From Mycobacterium sp. ST-F2 (lineage in GTDB: Bacteria; Actinomycetota; Actinomycetes; Mycobacteriales; Mycobacteriaceae), in NCBI RefSeq assembly GCF_001905655.1, contig NZ_JMHT01000013.1:1-64000 (forward strand): DNA of 64,000 nt. Direction: 5' to 3'. This document shows, piece after piece, positions 1-8,041 of this stretch. A model generated the notes under the pieces. The model saw nothing but the letters and a program-made list of their open reading frames with translations, searched no databases and was not told where the DNA came from. The position numbers and the translations under genes were made by a program. Within the stretch, counting starts at the first letter, position 1. Each line of letters begins with the position of its first letter.

Positions 1-957
1 GTCCGCGGGGAACACGCCGCCGTCGAACGGCGGCCCGCCGTACTCGCCGCTGCGCAGCAGGTCATAGGCCGGCTTGCTGAGGCTGGCGGGGTCGTCGCCC
101 AGAGTCAGTCCCGGCACCTGCAGGTGACCGACCATCACTGCGACGGGCTGCTGCGTCGTCAGCGTCCGGTACGGCACGAGGTCGCTGTCCTTGAGCGCCT
201 CGAGCGGCGGGGTCTTCACGCCACCGGTGTGCGAGTCACCCGAGCCGTGCCCGTGTCCCGGAAAGTGCTTGAGCACCGGAACCAGCCCCGCCTCGCGCAG
301 GCCCGCGGCGTACGCACCGGCGTACTCGGTGACCTTGTCCGGCGTCGCACCGAACGAGCGGTCGCCGATCACCTCGTCGTCGGACTCTTCGGTGACGTCG
401 GCGTCGGGCGCGAAGTCGATGGTGATGCCGAACTTGTCCTTCATCTGCTGACCGCGGTCCTTGGCGATGGCCTGGACCTCGGCCGGCGTCTTCGTCGTCG
501 CCAGCACCCGCGCCGACTCCTGCTTGCCGATCAGCTTCTTCAGCCGGGACACCCGGCCACCTTCTTCATCGATGCTGACCGCCAGCGGCAACGCGCCGGA
601 TGCCGCCTGCAGCTCAGGGATCGAACCGTCCGACAGCATGGACAGGTCCGTCCAGCTGCCGATGAAGATGCCGCCGACCTGCTGCTGTGTCACCGCGGCA
701 CGGGCGTCGGCGGCGTCCTTGACGCCCACCATGAGCAACTGGGCCAGCTTCTGCCGCAGCGTCAGCGTGCTCAGCAGCGCGTGCGGATCGCACGGCGGAG
801 CCGTGGGGGCGGGCGCGTCCATCGGCTTACTCGACGACGACGTGGTCTTGGCCTGGCTGGACGTGCTGGACGCGGCAGGATGGTCGGACGACGACGAGCA
901 ACCAGCCACCAGTCCGGACACCAGTGCCAGCACTCCGAGGGTTCGGGGCAGGGACAT
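1..957 (-). CDS. lpqI: Beta-N-acetylhexosaminidase lipoprotein LpqI (3' end beyond window)
   Basis: This is the N-terminal 319 residues of a glycoside hydrolase family 3 enzyme of the NagZ type, which removes N-acetylglucosamine from peptidoglycan fragments in wall recycling. The ATG at 957 opens a signal peptide ending in the lipobox LVAGC (Cys20), so the protein should be a lipoprotein outside the cytoplasmic membrane; a Ser-rich linker follows. The family signature KHFPGHG starts at residue 230 and the Asp241-Ser-His243 stretch matches the catalytic Asp/His dyad of NagZ enzymes. LpqI proteins are about 390 residues, so roughly 70 C-terminal residues lie outside the window. It is divergent from the DUF2613/aftD pair, as in M. 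tuberculosis. Confidence 0.93.
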   Translation of the reverse strand, partial: MSLPRTLGVLALVSGLVAGCSSSSDHPAASSTSSQAKTTSSSSKPMDAPAPTAPPCDPHALLSTLTLRQKLAQLLMVGVKDAADARAAVTQQQVGGIFIGSWTDLSMLSDGSIPELQAASGALPLAVSIDEEGGRVSRLKKLIGKQESARVLATTKTPAEVQAIAKDRGQQMKDKFGITIDFAPDADVTEESDDEVIGDRSFGATPDKVTEYAGAYAAGLREAGLVPVLKHFPGHGHGSGDSHTGGVKTPPLEALKDSDLVPYRTLTTQQPVAVMVGHLQVPGLTLGDDPASLSKPAYDLLRSGEYGGPPFDGGVFPAD

Positions 958-1064
958 GGGCACCGAGCTTAGCTGTCGCAGCAGACGTCCCCGGGCCCCG
1001 CAATGACCTGGGAGCGGGCCGGCGAACACGGATGCGAGCAGGTCGTCATGCTAGTTTGGGCGCC

Positions 1065-1238
1065 ATGGACCGCTTCCTCGTGCCCGCCGGAGCCAGCATC
1101 GTGGTCGGTCTGTTGCTCGGCGCTGCAGCGGTCTTCGGCACCACGCTGATGCTGGAGCAGGACACCAAGCCGACGCTGCAATCGGGCGATCCAGCGTCAT
1201 CGGTGCTCAACCGGGTCGAATACGGCAACCGCAGCTGA
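1065..1238 (+). CDS. Small DUF2613 membrane/secreted protein (Rv0236A-like)
   Basis: A 57-residue protein with one hydrophobic N-terminal segment (residues about 7-27) and a short polar tail, matching the DUF2613 family found directly upstream of aftD in mycobacteria. Function is unknown; the conserved link to aftD suggests a role with the arabinofuranosyltransferase, which is inference. The ATG at 1065 lies 7 bases after a TAGTTT -10-like element (1052-1057), so the mRNA is probably leaderless. Its stop at 1236-1238 lies just before the region where aftD translation must begin, so coupling is likely. Confidence 0.8.
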   Translation: MDRFLVPAGASIVVGLLLGAAAVFGTTLMLEQDTKPTLQSGDPASSVLNRVEYGNRS

Positions 1239-1242
1239 TCCC

Positions 1243-4200
1243 GCGGCGCCACTCTCCCGGCGCTGCCTATGGGTCGTCAGCGCGGCCGCTCTGGTCCTGA
1301 CGTTCGCCCAGTCACCGGGCCGGGTCTCGCCCGACACCAAACTCGATCTCACCGCCGACCCCGCGCGTTTCCTGGCGCGGGCGGCCAATCTGTGGAGCAG
1401 CGACCTGCCCTTCGGCCAGTCGCAGAACCAGGCCTACGGCTACCTCTTCCCGCACGGCGCGTTCTTCCTCGCCGGTGACGTCATCGGCCTGCCCGGGTGG
1501 GTCATCCAACGGCTGTGGTGGGCGTTGCTGCTGGTCGTCGGCTTCTGGGGCGTCATCAGGGTCGCCGAGGCCCTGGGCATCGGCAGCCGGTCCTCGCGCG
1601 TCCTCGCCGCCGTCGCGTTCGCCCTGTCCCCACGCGCGCTGACGACGCTGGGAGCCATCTCGTCCGAGACGCTGCCGATGATGCTGGCGCCGTGGGTGCT
1701 GCTGCCGGTGATCCTGGCGCTCGGAGACTCGGGGATTTGTGCACGATTTCCCGCGGCGGGCGCGGAAAATCGTGCACAAATCACGCCTGGAATCCGGCAG
1801 CTGGCGGCCCGCTCGGCTGTTGCGGTCGCGCTGATGGGCGCGGTCAACGCCGTCGCGACGCTGACGGGCTGTCTGGCCGCGATCATCTGGTGGGCCGCGC
1901 ACCGGCCCAACCGGCGCTGGTGGCGCTTCACCGCGTGGTGGTTCGGCTGCACGCTGCTCGCCATTCTGTGGTGGGCGGTGGCGCTGCTGCTGCTCGGCCG
2001 GATCAGCCCGCCGTTCCTGGACTTCATCGAATCGTCGGGCGTCACGACGCAATGGCTGTCGCTGATCGAGGTGCTCCGCGGCACCTACGGCTGGACGGCG
2101 TTCGTCGCGACCAACGCGACGGCCGGGTCGTCACTGGTCACCGGCTCGGTGGCGGTGCTCGCCACGACGCTGGTGGCCGCCGGCGGGATGGCCGGCCTCG
2201 CGATGCGCAGCATGCCGGCCCGCGGGCGGCTCATCTCGATGCTGCTGCTCGGCCTGCTGCTGCTCGCGGTCGCGTACTCGGGCGGCCTGGGGTCCCCGAT
2301 CGCCCACCAGGTGCAGACGTTCCTGGACGCCGCCGGCACCCCGCTGCGCAACGTGCACAAACTCGAACCCGTGCTGCGGCTGCCGCTGGCACTGGGCCTG
2401 GCCCACGCACTGGGCCGGATTCCCCTGCCGGGCAGCGCGCCGCGCCGGGAATGGATCAACGCGTTCGCGCACCTCGAGCGGGACAAGCGGATGGCCGTCG
2501 CCGTGGTGCTGCTGACGGCACTGGCCGCCGGGACGTCGCTGGCGTGGACGGGCCGCCTGGCCGCGCCCGGCGCGTACCGCGCCATCCCCCAGTACTGGCA
2601 CCAGACCGCGGACTGGCTCGACGCACACAACGCCGAGACGCCGGGCCGGGTACTCGTCGCGCCGGGTGCGCCGTTCGCCAACCAGGTCTGGGGCAACACG
2701 CACGACGAGCCGCTGCAGGTGCTCGAGCGCGGCGCCTGGGGTGTGCGCGATTCGATTCCATTGACCCCGCCCGAGACCATCCGCGCCCTGGACTCCGTGC
2801 AACGCCTGTTTGCGACCGGGCGGCCGTCCGCCGGGTTGGCCGATACCCTGGCCCGCCAAGGCATTTCGTTCGTCGTGGTGCGCAACGACCTGGACCCCGA
2901 CAACTCGCGGTCAGCGCGGCCGCTGCTGGTGCACCGGGCCTTGGAGGGTTCCAGGGGGATCACAAAAGTCGCCCAGTTCGGTGACGCCGTCGGGCCGGGC
3001 ACGCTGGAGGGCTTCGTCTCCGACAGTGGCCTGCGGCCGCGCTACCCCGCCGTCGAGATCTACCGCGTGACGGGTGCCGCCACCACCGTGCCGTACCTGG
3101 CCGACGCCGACACCATGCCGCGCATCGACGGCGGGCCCGAATCGCTGCTGCGCCTCGATGAGCGCCGCCACCTGATGGGCCGAAACCCCTTGGGCCCCAT
3201 GGTCTTGACGCAGGACGCGCAGCGGGCCGGCCTCCCGGTGCCCGAGGTCACCGTCACCGATACCCCGCTGGCCCGCGAAACCGACTACGGCCGCGTCGAC
3301 GACCACTCATCGGCGGTGCGGGCCCCCGACGATCCACGGCGCACCTTCAACCGGGTCATGGACTACCCGAGCCCGGGCGCCACGACTGCCTACGGCCAGT
3401 GGCCGGGCGGACGGATCACGACATCGAGTTCGTCGTCCGATTCGACCGCGCTGCCCAACGTGGCGACGGCGGCCGGGCCGGCCGCCGCGATCGACGGCGA
3501 CACCTCGACCAGCTGGGTGTCCAGTTCACTGCAAACCGCTGTGGGGCAGTGGCTTCAGGTCGACTTCGACCATCCGGTGACCAATGCGACCATCACCCTG
3601 ACGCCCAGCGCCACCGCAGTCGGCGCTCAGGTACGCCGCATCGAGGTGGCAACGGCCAACGGCACCAGCACAATTCGCTTCGACCAGCCCGGCAAGCCCC
3701 TTACCGCGGCCCTGCCCTACGGCGAGACCTCGTGGGTCCGGTTCACCGCGACCGGCACCGACGACGGCTCACCCGGCGTGCAGTTCGGCATCACCGACTT
3801 CTCCGTGACGCAGTACGACGCGTCCGGCTTCGCCCACGCGGTGAGCCTGCGGCACACCGTCGACGTGCCCGCGCCGCCGGCGGGATCGGCTGTGGCGCAA
3901 TGGGATCTGGGCAACGACCAGCTGGGCCGGCCCGGCTGCGCCGACGGGCCGAACGGGGTGCGGTGCGCCGCCACCATGGCCCAGTCACCCGAAGAGCCCG
4001 TCAACATGAGCCGCACCCTCACCGTGCCCACGCCGACGGCCGTCGTCCCGACGGTGTGGGTGCAGGCCCGGCAGGGTCCGCACCTGGCTGACCTGGTCAG
4101 CCAGCCGGGCACCACCCGCGCCGCCGGCGACTCCGACGTCATCGACGTCGCGGGCTCGGCCTACGCCGCCACCGACGGCGACCCGCGCACCGCCTGGGTG

Positions 4201-5508
4201 GCGCCGCAGGGCATCGTCCAGTTCCGAAACGGCGCCAACCTGACCCTGCGCCTGCCCGCGCCGACGACCGTCAGCGCCCTGCGCCTCACCCCGAGCGCCT
4301 CCGAGCTGCCGGCCCACCCGACCGTCGTCGCCGTCGACCTGGGCAACGGACCGCAGGTCCGCCGGATCGGTGACGGACCTCAGACGGTGAAGCTGAACCC
4401 CGCAAAGACCGACACCATCAAGCTGTCGATCCTCGACTGGCACGACCTGATCGACCGCACCGCACTGGGATTCGATCAGGTGAAGCCGCCCGGCCTGGCC
4501 GAGGTCGTAGCCCTCGACGACCGCGGCGCCCCGATCGCCCCGACCGACGCCGCCGCGAACCGGCGCCGCGCCATCACGATGCCCTGCGGCCGCGGGCCCA
4601 TCGTCGCGATCGCCGGCCAGTTCCTGCAAACCTCGGTGCACACCACGGTCGGCGCGCTGCTGGACGGCGAGCCCATCGCGGCACAGCCGTGCCAGACCGC
4701 GCCGCTGCAACTGCCCGCCGGGCAGCAGGAACTCCTGATCAGCCCCGGACCGGACTTCACCGTCATCGGCGCCCGGCTGACGGGTCCGCTGGCGGCCCAC
4801 ATCCACAGCGCCCCAACGACTCCCGCGCAGCTGAAGACGTGGACGTCCGACCACCGCGAGGTGCAGGTAGCCCCGGCGCCCGTGCAGCGCGTCCTCGTCG
4901 TCCCCGAAAGCGTCAACCCCGGCTGGACCGCCCACACCGCCAACGGCGGCGTCCTCACCCCGGTGACCATCAACGGATGGCAGCAGGGCTGGGTACTTCC
5001 CGCCGGCACCGGCGGCATCGTCACGCTGACGTTCGCGCTCAACACCCCCTACCGGATCGGGCTGTTCGGCGGGCTGGCACTACTCCCCCTGCTGGCGCTC
5101 CTGGCGTTGTGGCCGGTGCGGCGGCGGGTCGACGACGCACCGACCCGCCCCTGGCAGCCGCGTCCGGCGGTCGTCGGCGTCGCAGTGGCCGGGTTCGGGT
5201 TCCTGGTGGCCGGATTGGCGGGCCTGGTGACCGTCGCGGCGGCGATCGGCATCCGGTACCTGCTGAGGTCGCGGCCGCAGTGGCTGGACGGGTGGACCGT
5301 CATCGCCTCGGCGAGCGGCCTGATCGCCGCGGGCGCGGTGCTCAGCGCCTACCCGTGGCGGTCGGTGGACGGCTATGTCGGGCATTCGCCGTGGGTGCAG
5401 TTCCTGGCGCTCATCTCGGTGGCCGCGCTGGCGGCGTCGCTGTGGGACGCGCGGGCTAACCGACTTCGGCCGGGCGACGATCAAGCGGCGAGGGACGAGC
5501 CGCGATGA
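1243..5508 (+). CDS. aftD: Alpha-(1->3)-arabinofuranosyltransferase AftD
   Basis: AftD is a very large GT-C membrane enzyme that adds arabinofuranose residues during arabinogalactan and lipoarabinomannan assembly from decaprenylphosphoryl arabinose. The N-terminal third is polytopic; two beta-rich carbohydrate-binding-like segments follow (DGDTSTSW near residue 748, DGDPRTAW near residue 980), and hydrophobic segments close the C-terminus. Read from 1243 it is about 1421 residues, against about 1400 in M. tuberculosis. Two oddities are visible. First, the codon aligned with the known GTG start is GCG (1243), and there is no ATG, GTG or TTG in frame between the stop at 1147 and 1525, so the start is placed by homology only. 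Second, a 49-bp palindrome at 1734-1782 is read through in frame and adds about 16 residues in an inter-membrane loop. Confidence 0.88.
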   Translation, partial: AAPLSRRCLWVVSAAALVLTFAQSPGRVSPDTKLDLTADPARFLARAANLWSSDLPFGQSQNQAYGYLFPHGAFFLAGDVIGLPGWVIQRLWWALLLVVGFWGVIRVAEALGIGSRSSRVLAAVAFALSPRALTTLGAISSETLPMMLAPWVLLPVILALGDSGICARFPAAGAENRAQITPGIRQLAARSAVAVALMGAVNAVATLTGCLAAIIWWAAHRPNRRWWRFTAWWFGCTLLAILWWAVALLLLGRISPPFLDFIESSGVTTQWLSLIEVLRGTYGWTAFVATNATAGSSLVTGSVAVLATTLVAAGGMAGLAMRSMPARGRLISMLLLGLLLLAVAYSGGLGSPIAHQVQTFLDAAGTPLRNVHKLEPVLRLPLALGLAHALGRIPLPGSAPRREWINAFAHLERDKRMAVAVVLLTALAAGTSLAWTGRLAAPGAYRAIPQYWHQTADWLDAHNAETPGRVLVAPGAPFANQVWGNTHDEPLQVLERGAWGVRDSIPLTPPETIRALDSVQRLFATGRPSAGLADTLARQGISFVVVRNDLDPDNSRSARPLLVHRALEGSRGITKVAQFGDAVGPGTLEGFVSDSGLRPRYPAVEIYRVTGAATTVPYLADADTMPRIDGGPESLLRLDERRHLMGRNPLGPMVLTQDAQRAGLPVPEVTVTDTPLARETDYGRVDDHSSAVRAPDDPRRTFNRVMDYPSPGATTAYGQWPGGRITTSSSSSDSTALPNVATAAGPAAAIDGDTSTSWVSSSLQTAVGQWLQVDFDHPVTNATITLTPSATAVGAQVRRIEVATANGTSTIRFDQPGKPLTAALPYGETSWVRFTATGTDDGSPGVQFGITDFSVTQYDASGFAHAVSLRHTVDVPAPPAGSAVAQWDLGNDQLGRPGCADGPNGVRCAATMAQSPEEPVNMSRTLTVPTPTAVVPTVWVQARQGPHLADLVSQPGTTRAAGDSDVIDVAGSAYAATDGDPRTAWVAPQGIVQFRNGANLTLRLPAPTTVSALRLTPSASELPAHPTVVAVDLGNGPQVRRIGDGPQTVKLNPAKTDTIKLSILDWHDLIDRTALGFDQVKPPGLAEVVALDDRGAPIAPTDAAANRRRAITMPCGRGPIVAIAGQFLQTSVHTTVGALLDGEPIAAQPCQTAPLQLPAGQQELLISPGPDFTVIGARLTGPLAAHIHSAPTTPAQLKTWTSDHREVQVAPAPVQRVLVVPESVNPGWTAHTANGGVLTPVTINGWQQGWVLPAGTGGIVTLTFALNTPYRIGLFGGLALLPLLALLALWPVRRRVDDAPTRPWQPRPAVVGVAVAGFGFLVAGLAGLVTVAAAIGIRYLLRSRPQWLDGWTVIASASGLIAAGAVLSAYPWRSVDGYVGHSPWVQFLALISVAALAASLWDARANRLRPGDDQAARDEPR
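1734..1782. repeat. 49-bp coding palindrome, copy A (inside aftD)
   Basis: Near-perfect inverted repeat with 22-bp arms beginning GATTTGTGCACGATTT and a 5-base centre (GCGGG); the arms differ at one position. In the aftD frame it encodes ICARFPAAGAENRAQI (residues about 165-180), absent from the M. tuberculosis protein as remembered. All three forward frames are free of stops. The same element recurs at 8473-8521 and 39369-39417 with identical arm and centre lengths. The mRNA could fold into a long hairpin. Confidence 0.92.
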
Positions 5509-5517
5509 GGAGCGCGG

Positions 5518-6705
5518 CTATCCAACAGAAGCAGGCTCCGGAACATCCGTGATCGCGCTGTCCCGCGGCGACGGCGCGTGCCGGGACTCCCAGCGGCGCA
5601 GCAGCTCCCGGCAGGGCGACTCGATCAACGCGTAGCTGACAGCGGCGATCGCGAACCCGAAAACCCAGGTCAGGATCAGCACGATCGGCATGTGGCCGTT
5701 GAACGGAAACTCGCCGATGACCGGGAACACCATGGCCAGCGCCGCGAGGTGCCAGATGAACAGGCCGTAGGACCACCGGCCCAGCGTCACCATGACGGTG
5801 CTGCCGAGAATCCGGTGCGGGGTGCCGGGGGCGTCCAGCACCAGCGGAGCCAGTAGGGCTCCGGCGACCACGGCACCCATCGCCGTCTTCACCACGACCT
5901 GGCCGACGGTGCCCGGCGCCAGCCCGATGTTGCCGGCCAGCGGCGTCGCCGCGATGACGAACGCCACCCCGGCGATCGCGGCCATCACCCACCGGCGCCG
6001 GGCCAGCTGATGCATCCGGCCGACGGGCATGACCGTCAGCTCGGCCAGCAGCATGCCGGCGGCGAACCACGAGAACAGCGCCGGCAGCCAGTTCATCTGG
6101 TTGACGCCGAACGGCAGGTGCCACGGCAGCGCGGGCCACGCGAAGCTCGCCACCGCCAGCGTCGCGATCGCCGGCACGCGCCAGTCCACCGGCAGCCGCC
6201 GGGCCAGCAGCGCCAGCAGCGGCAGCACCAGATAGAAGCTGACCTCCACGGCCAGGCTCCACATCTGGGTCAGCCCGGCCGTCAGCGTCAGGGGCACGTA
6301 GACCTGGGTCAGCGTGAGATTGGACAGCCACACCGTGAGATCGGCATGCGCGTCGGGCAGCAGCGCCAGGATCACCACGACGGCCACCACATAGCCCGGC
6401 ATGATCCGGACCACCCGGGACCGCAGATAGTGGCCCGTCGGCGGCCGATGCCGCAGTCCCCGCGCGGCGGCCGCGTGACCCCGCCACAGCAGGAACCCCG
6501 ACAGTGCGAAGAACACCGCGACCGCCAGGTCGAAACGGGTGAACAACCGGCCGTACCAGCCGCTGCTGTTGGCGGTCTGGAACGCCACGTGAGTAAGCAC
6601 GACGCCCATGGCAGCGCAGGCACGCATGCCCTCGACAGCAGGCAGGAAGCTGCGGGTGCCGCTCACCTGTTCGCCGCTGATCGCGTCGTCTCCCGGGTCG
6701 CCCAC
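5518..6705 (-). CDS. tmaT: Membrane acyltransferase, acyltransferase-3 family (TmaT/Rv0228-like)
   Basis: A 395-residue integral membrane O-acyltransferase. The first membrane segment carries the family pattern (FLPAVEGMR then a conserved His, VVLTHVAF), followed by about ten hydrophobic segments. The corynebacterial relative TmaT acetylates trehalose monomycolate so that MmpL transporters can export it; assignment of that activity here is by family and by adjacency to the LmcA-like gene. Translation probably starts with GTG at 6705, with a CACACT -10-like element 6 bases upstream. It converges on aftD with a 9-base gap, so no terminator fits between them. Confidence 0.8.
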   Translation of the reverse strand: MGDPGDDAISGEQVSGTRSFLPAVEGMRACAAMGVVLTHVAFQTANSSGWYGRLFTRFDLAVAVFFALSGFLLWRGHAAAARGLRHRPPTGHYLRSRVVRIMPGYVVAVVVILALLPDAHADLTVWLSNLTLTQVYVPLTLTAGLTQMWSLAVEVSFYLVLPLLALLARRLPVDWRVPAIATLAVASFAWPALPWHLPFGVNQMNWLPALFSWFAAGMLLAELTVMPVGRMHQLARRRWVMAAIAGVAFVIAATPLAGNIGLAPGTVGQVVVKTAMGAVVAGALLAPLVLDAPGTPHRILGSTVMVTLGRWSYGLFIWHLAALAMVFPVIGEFPFNGHMPIVLILTWVFGFAIAAVSYALIESPCRELLRRWESRHAPSPRDSAITDVPEPASVG

Positions 6706-6844
6706 GACCCCAGTGTGCCGGGTGTACGTGCCCGGCGGCGAATCTCACTTCCGCCCCGGCAGCACTATGAGGGTGTGCCTTAGTAAGGGCTGTTAGGGTC
6801 AGTCGGGTTGCTGTGTGGCTGGCAGACAAAGTAAGGAGCACGGG

Positions 6845-8041
6845 TTGAACCGCGCTGTGGGGTTGCGAATCGCGGCATGCGTCTTGATGGGGCTCGGCGC
6901 CGCCCTGCTGATCGCCGCTCTGCTGTTGACTACCTATACCTCGGGCAAGATCAAGAAGATCCCGCTCGACATCGACACCACCTTGGTCAGCAACGGCACC
7001 GGCACCGCGCTGGACCCGGCATCGCTCCTGGGCGAGAAGTTCGTCGTCAACAAGAACGTGCCGCTGGTGTTGCAGCGGCAGATCAGCGTCGAGAACCCGG
7101 CGAACGCCGACGTGGTGACGCTGCAGGTCGGTAACACCGTGCGCCGCACCGACAAGCAGCAGGACAACGGCCTGCTGCTGGCCCTCGTCGACACCGTGAC
7201 CCTCAACCGCACCACTGCCGCCGCGGTGACGGGTGCGGCCGGCTCGGTGCAGCGGCCGCGCACCATCGAAGACCAGAACCCGCCGACCAACATCGCGCTG
7301 CCCCACACCGGGCTGAGCTACCGCTTCCCGTTCAGCACGGAGAAGAAGACGTACCAGGTGTTCGACCCCATCGCGCAGAAGGCCTACGACGCCAACTACG
7401 AGGGCGAAGAGGATGTCAACGGGCTGTCGGTCTACAAGTTCACGCAGAACGTCGGCTTCGACGCCGACGGCAAGCTGGTCGAGCCGATCAAGTACGCGTC
7501 GCTGTACGACAAGGACGAAGACGGGTCGGTGACCGCGCGCGCCGAACTGTGGGGTGTGCCGTCCGCCGAGCCCACCGATCCGATCACCATGCAGCGCTAC
7601 TACGCCGCGGCGCGCACCTTCTGGGTGGACCCGGTCTCGGGCACCATCGTCAAGGAGAAGGACCGCGGCTTCCACTACTACTCGCGTGACGCCCTCAAGC
7701 CCGAGGTGACGTTCGCGGACTTCACCGTCACCTCCAATGAGCAGACGGTCGAGTCGCAGGTCGCCGCCGCCCACGACGAGCGCGACAAGCTGGCCCTGTG
7801 GGACCGCATCCTGCCCTTCACCTTCGGTGGCCTGGGACTGGTCTTCCTGGTCGGTGGTGGGCTGCTGGCCGCGTACAGCCTGCGGTCGCAGGCCGCGCTG
7901 ATCGATCCGGGTCTGGACGCTGCCGGCCACGGCTTCTTCGGCCGGCGTGACACCGATTCCGGTCCGATGCCCGCCGCCGAGGCCATGACCGAGAAACTGC
8001 CCACGCAGCGGCCGACCGATCTGCCACCGGACCGGGTCTGA
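6845..8041 (+). CDS. lmcA: DUF3068 membrane protein, LmcA-like (Rv0227c)
   Basis: A 398-residue protein with an N-terminal membrane anchor (residues about 5-30), a large extracytoplasmic domain and a second membrane helix near residues 325-350 followed by a polar tail. It matches the DUF3068 family; the corynebacterial and M. smegmatis members (LmcA, MSMEG_0317) are needed for lipomannan maturation and lipoarabinomannan synthesis. The start is TTG at 6845, chosen because AAGGAG ends 6 bases upstream and the membrane anchor then sits at the N-terminus. The stop TGA (8039-8041) overlaps the apparent start of the next gene, so the two are probably co-translated. Confidence 0.82.
   Translation: MNRAVGLRIAACVLMGLGAALLIAALLLTTYTSGKIKKIPLDIDTTLVSNGTGTALDPASLLGEKFVVNKNVPLVLQRQISVENPANADVVTLQVGNTVRRTDKQQDNGLLLALVDTVTLNRTTAAAVTGAAGSVQRPRTIEDQNPPTNIALPHTGLSYRFPFSTEKKTYQVFDPIAQKAYDANYEGEEDVNGLSVYKFTQNVGFDADGKLVEPIKYASLYDKDEDGSVTARAELWGVPSAEPTDPITMQRYYAAARTFWVDPVSGTIVKEKDRGFHYYSRDALKPEVTFADFTVTSNEQTVESQVAAAHDERDKLALWDRILPFTFGGLGLVFLVGGGLLAAYSLRSQAALIDPGLDAAGHGFFGRRDTDSGPMPAAEAMTEKLPTQRPTDLPPDRV

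Noticed and set aside
5456..7930. Long minus-strand frame spanning the TmaT-like gene and the opposite strand of the LmcA-like gene
   Set aside because: The TmaT-like and LmcA-like proteins have real domains, signals and starts in their own frames; the long frame has none.
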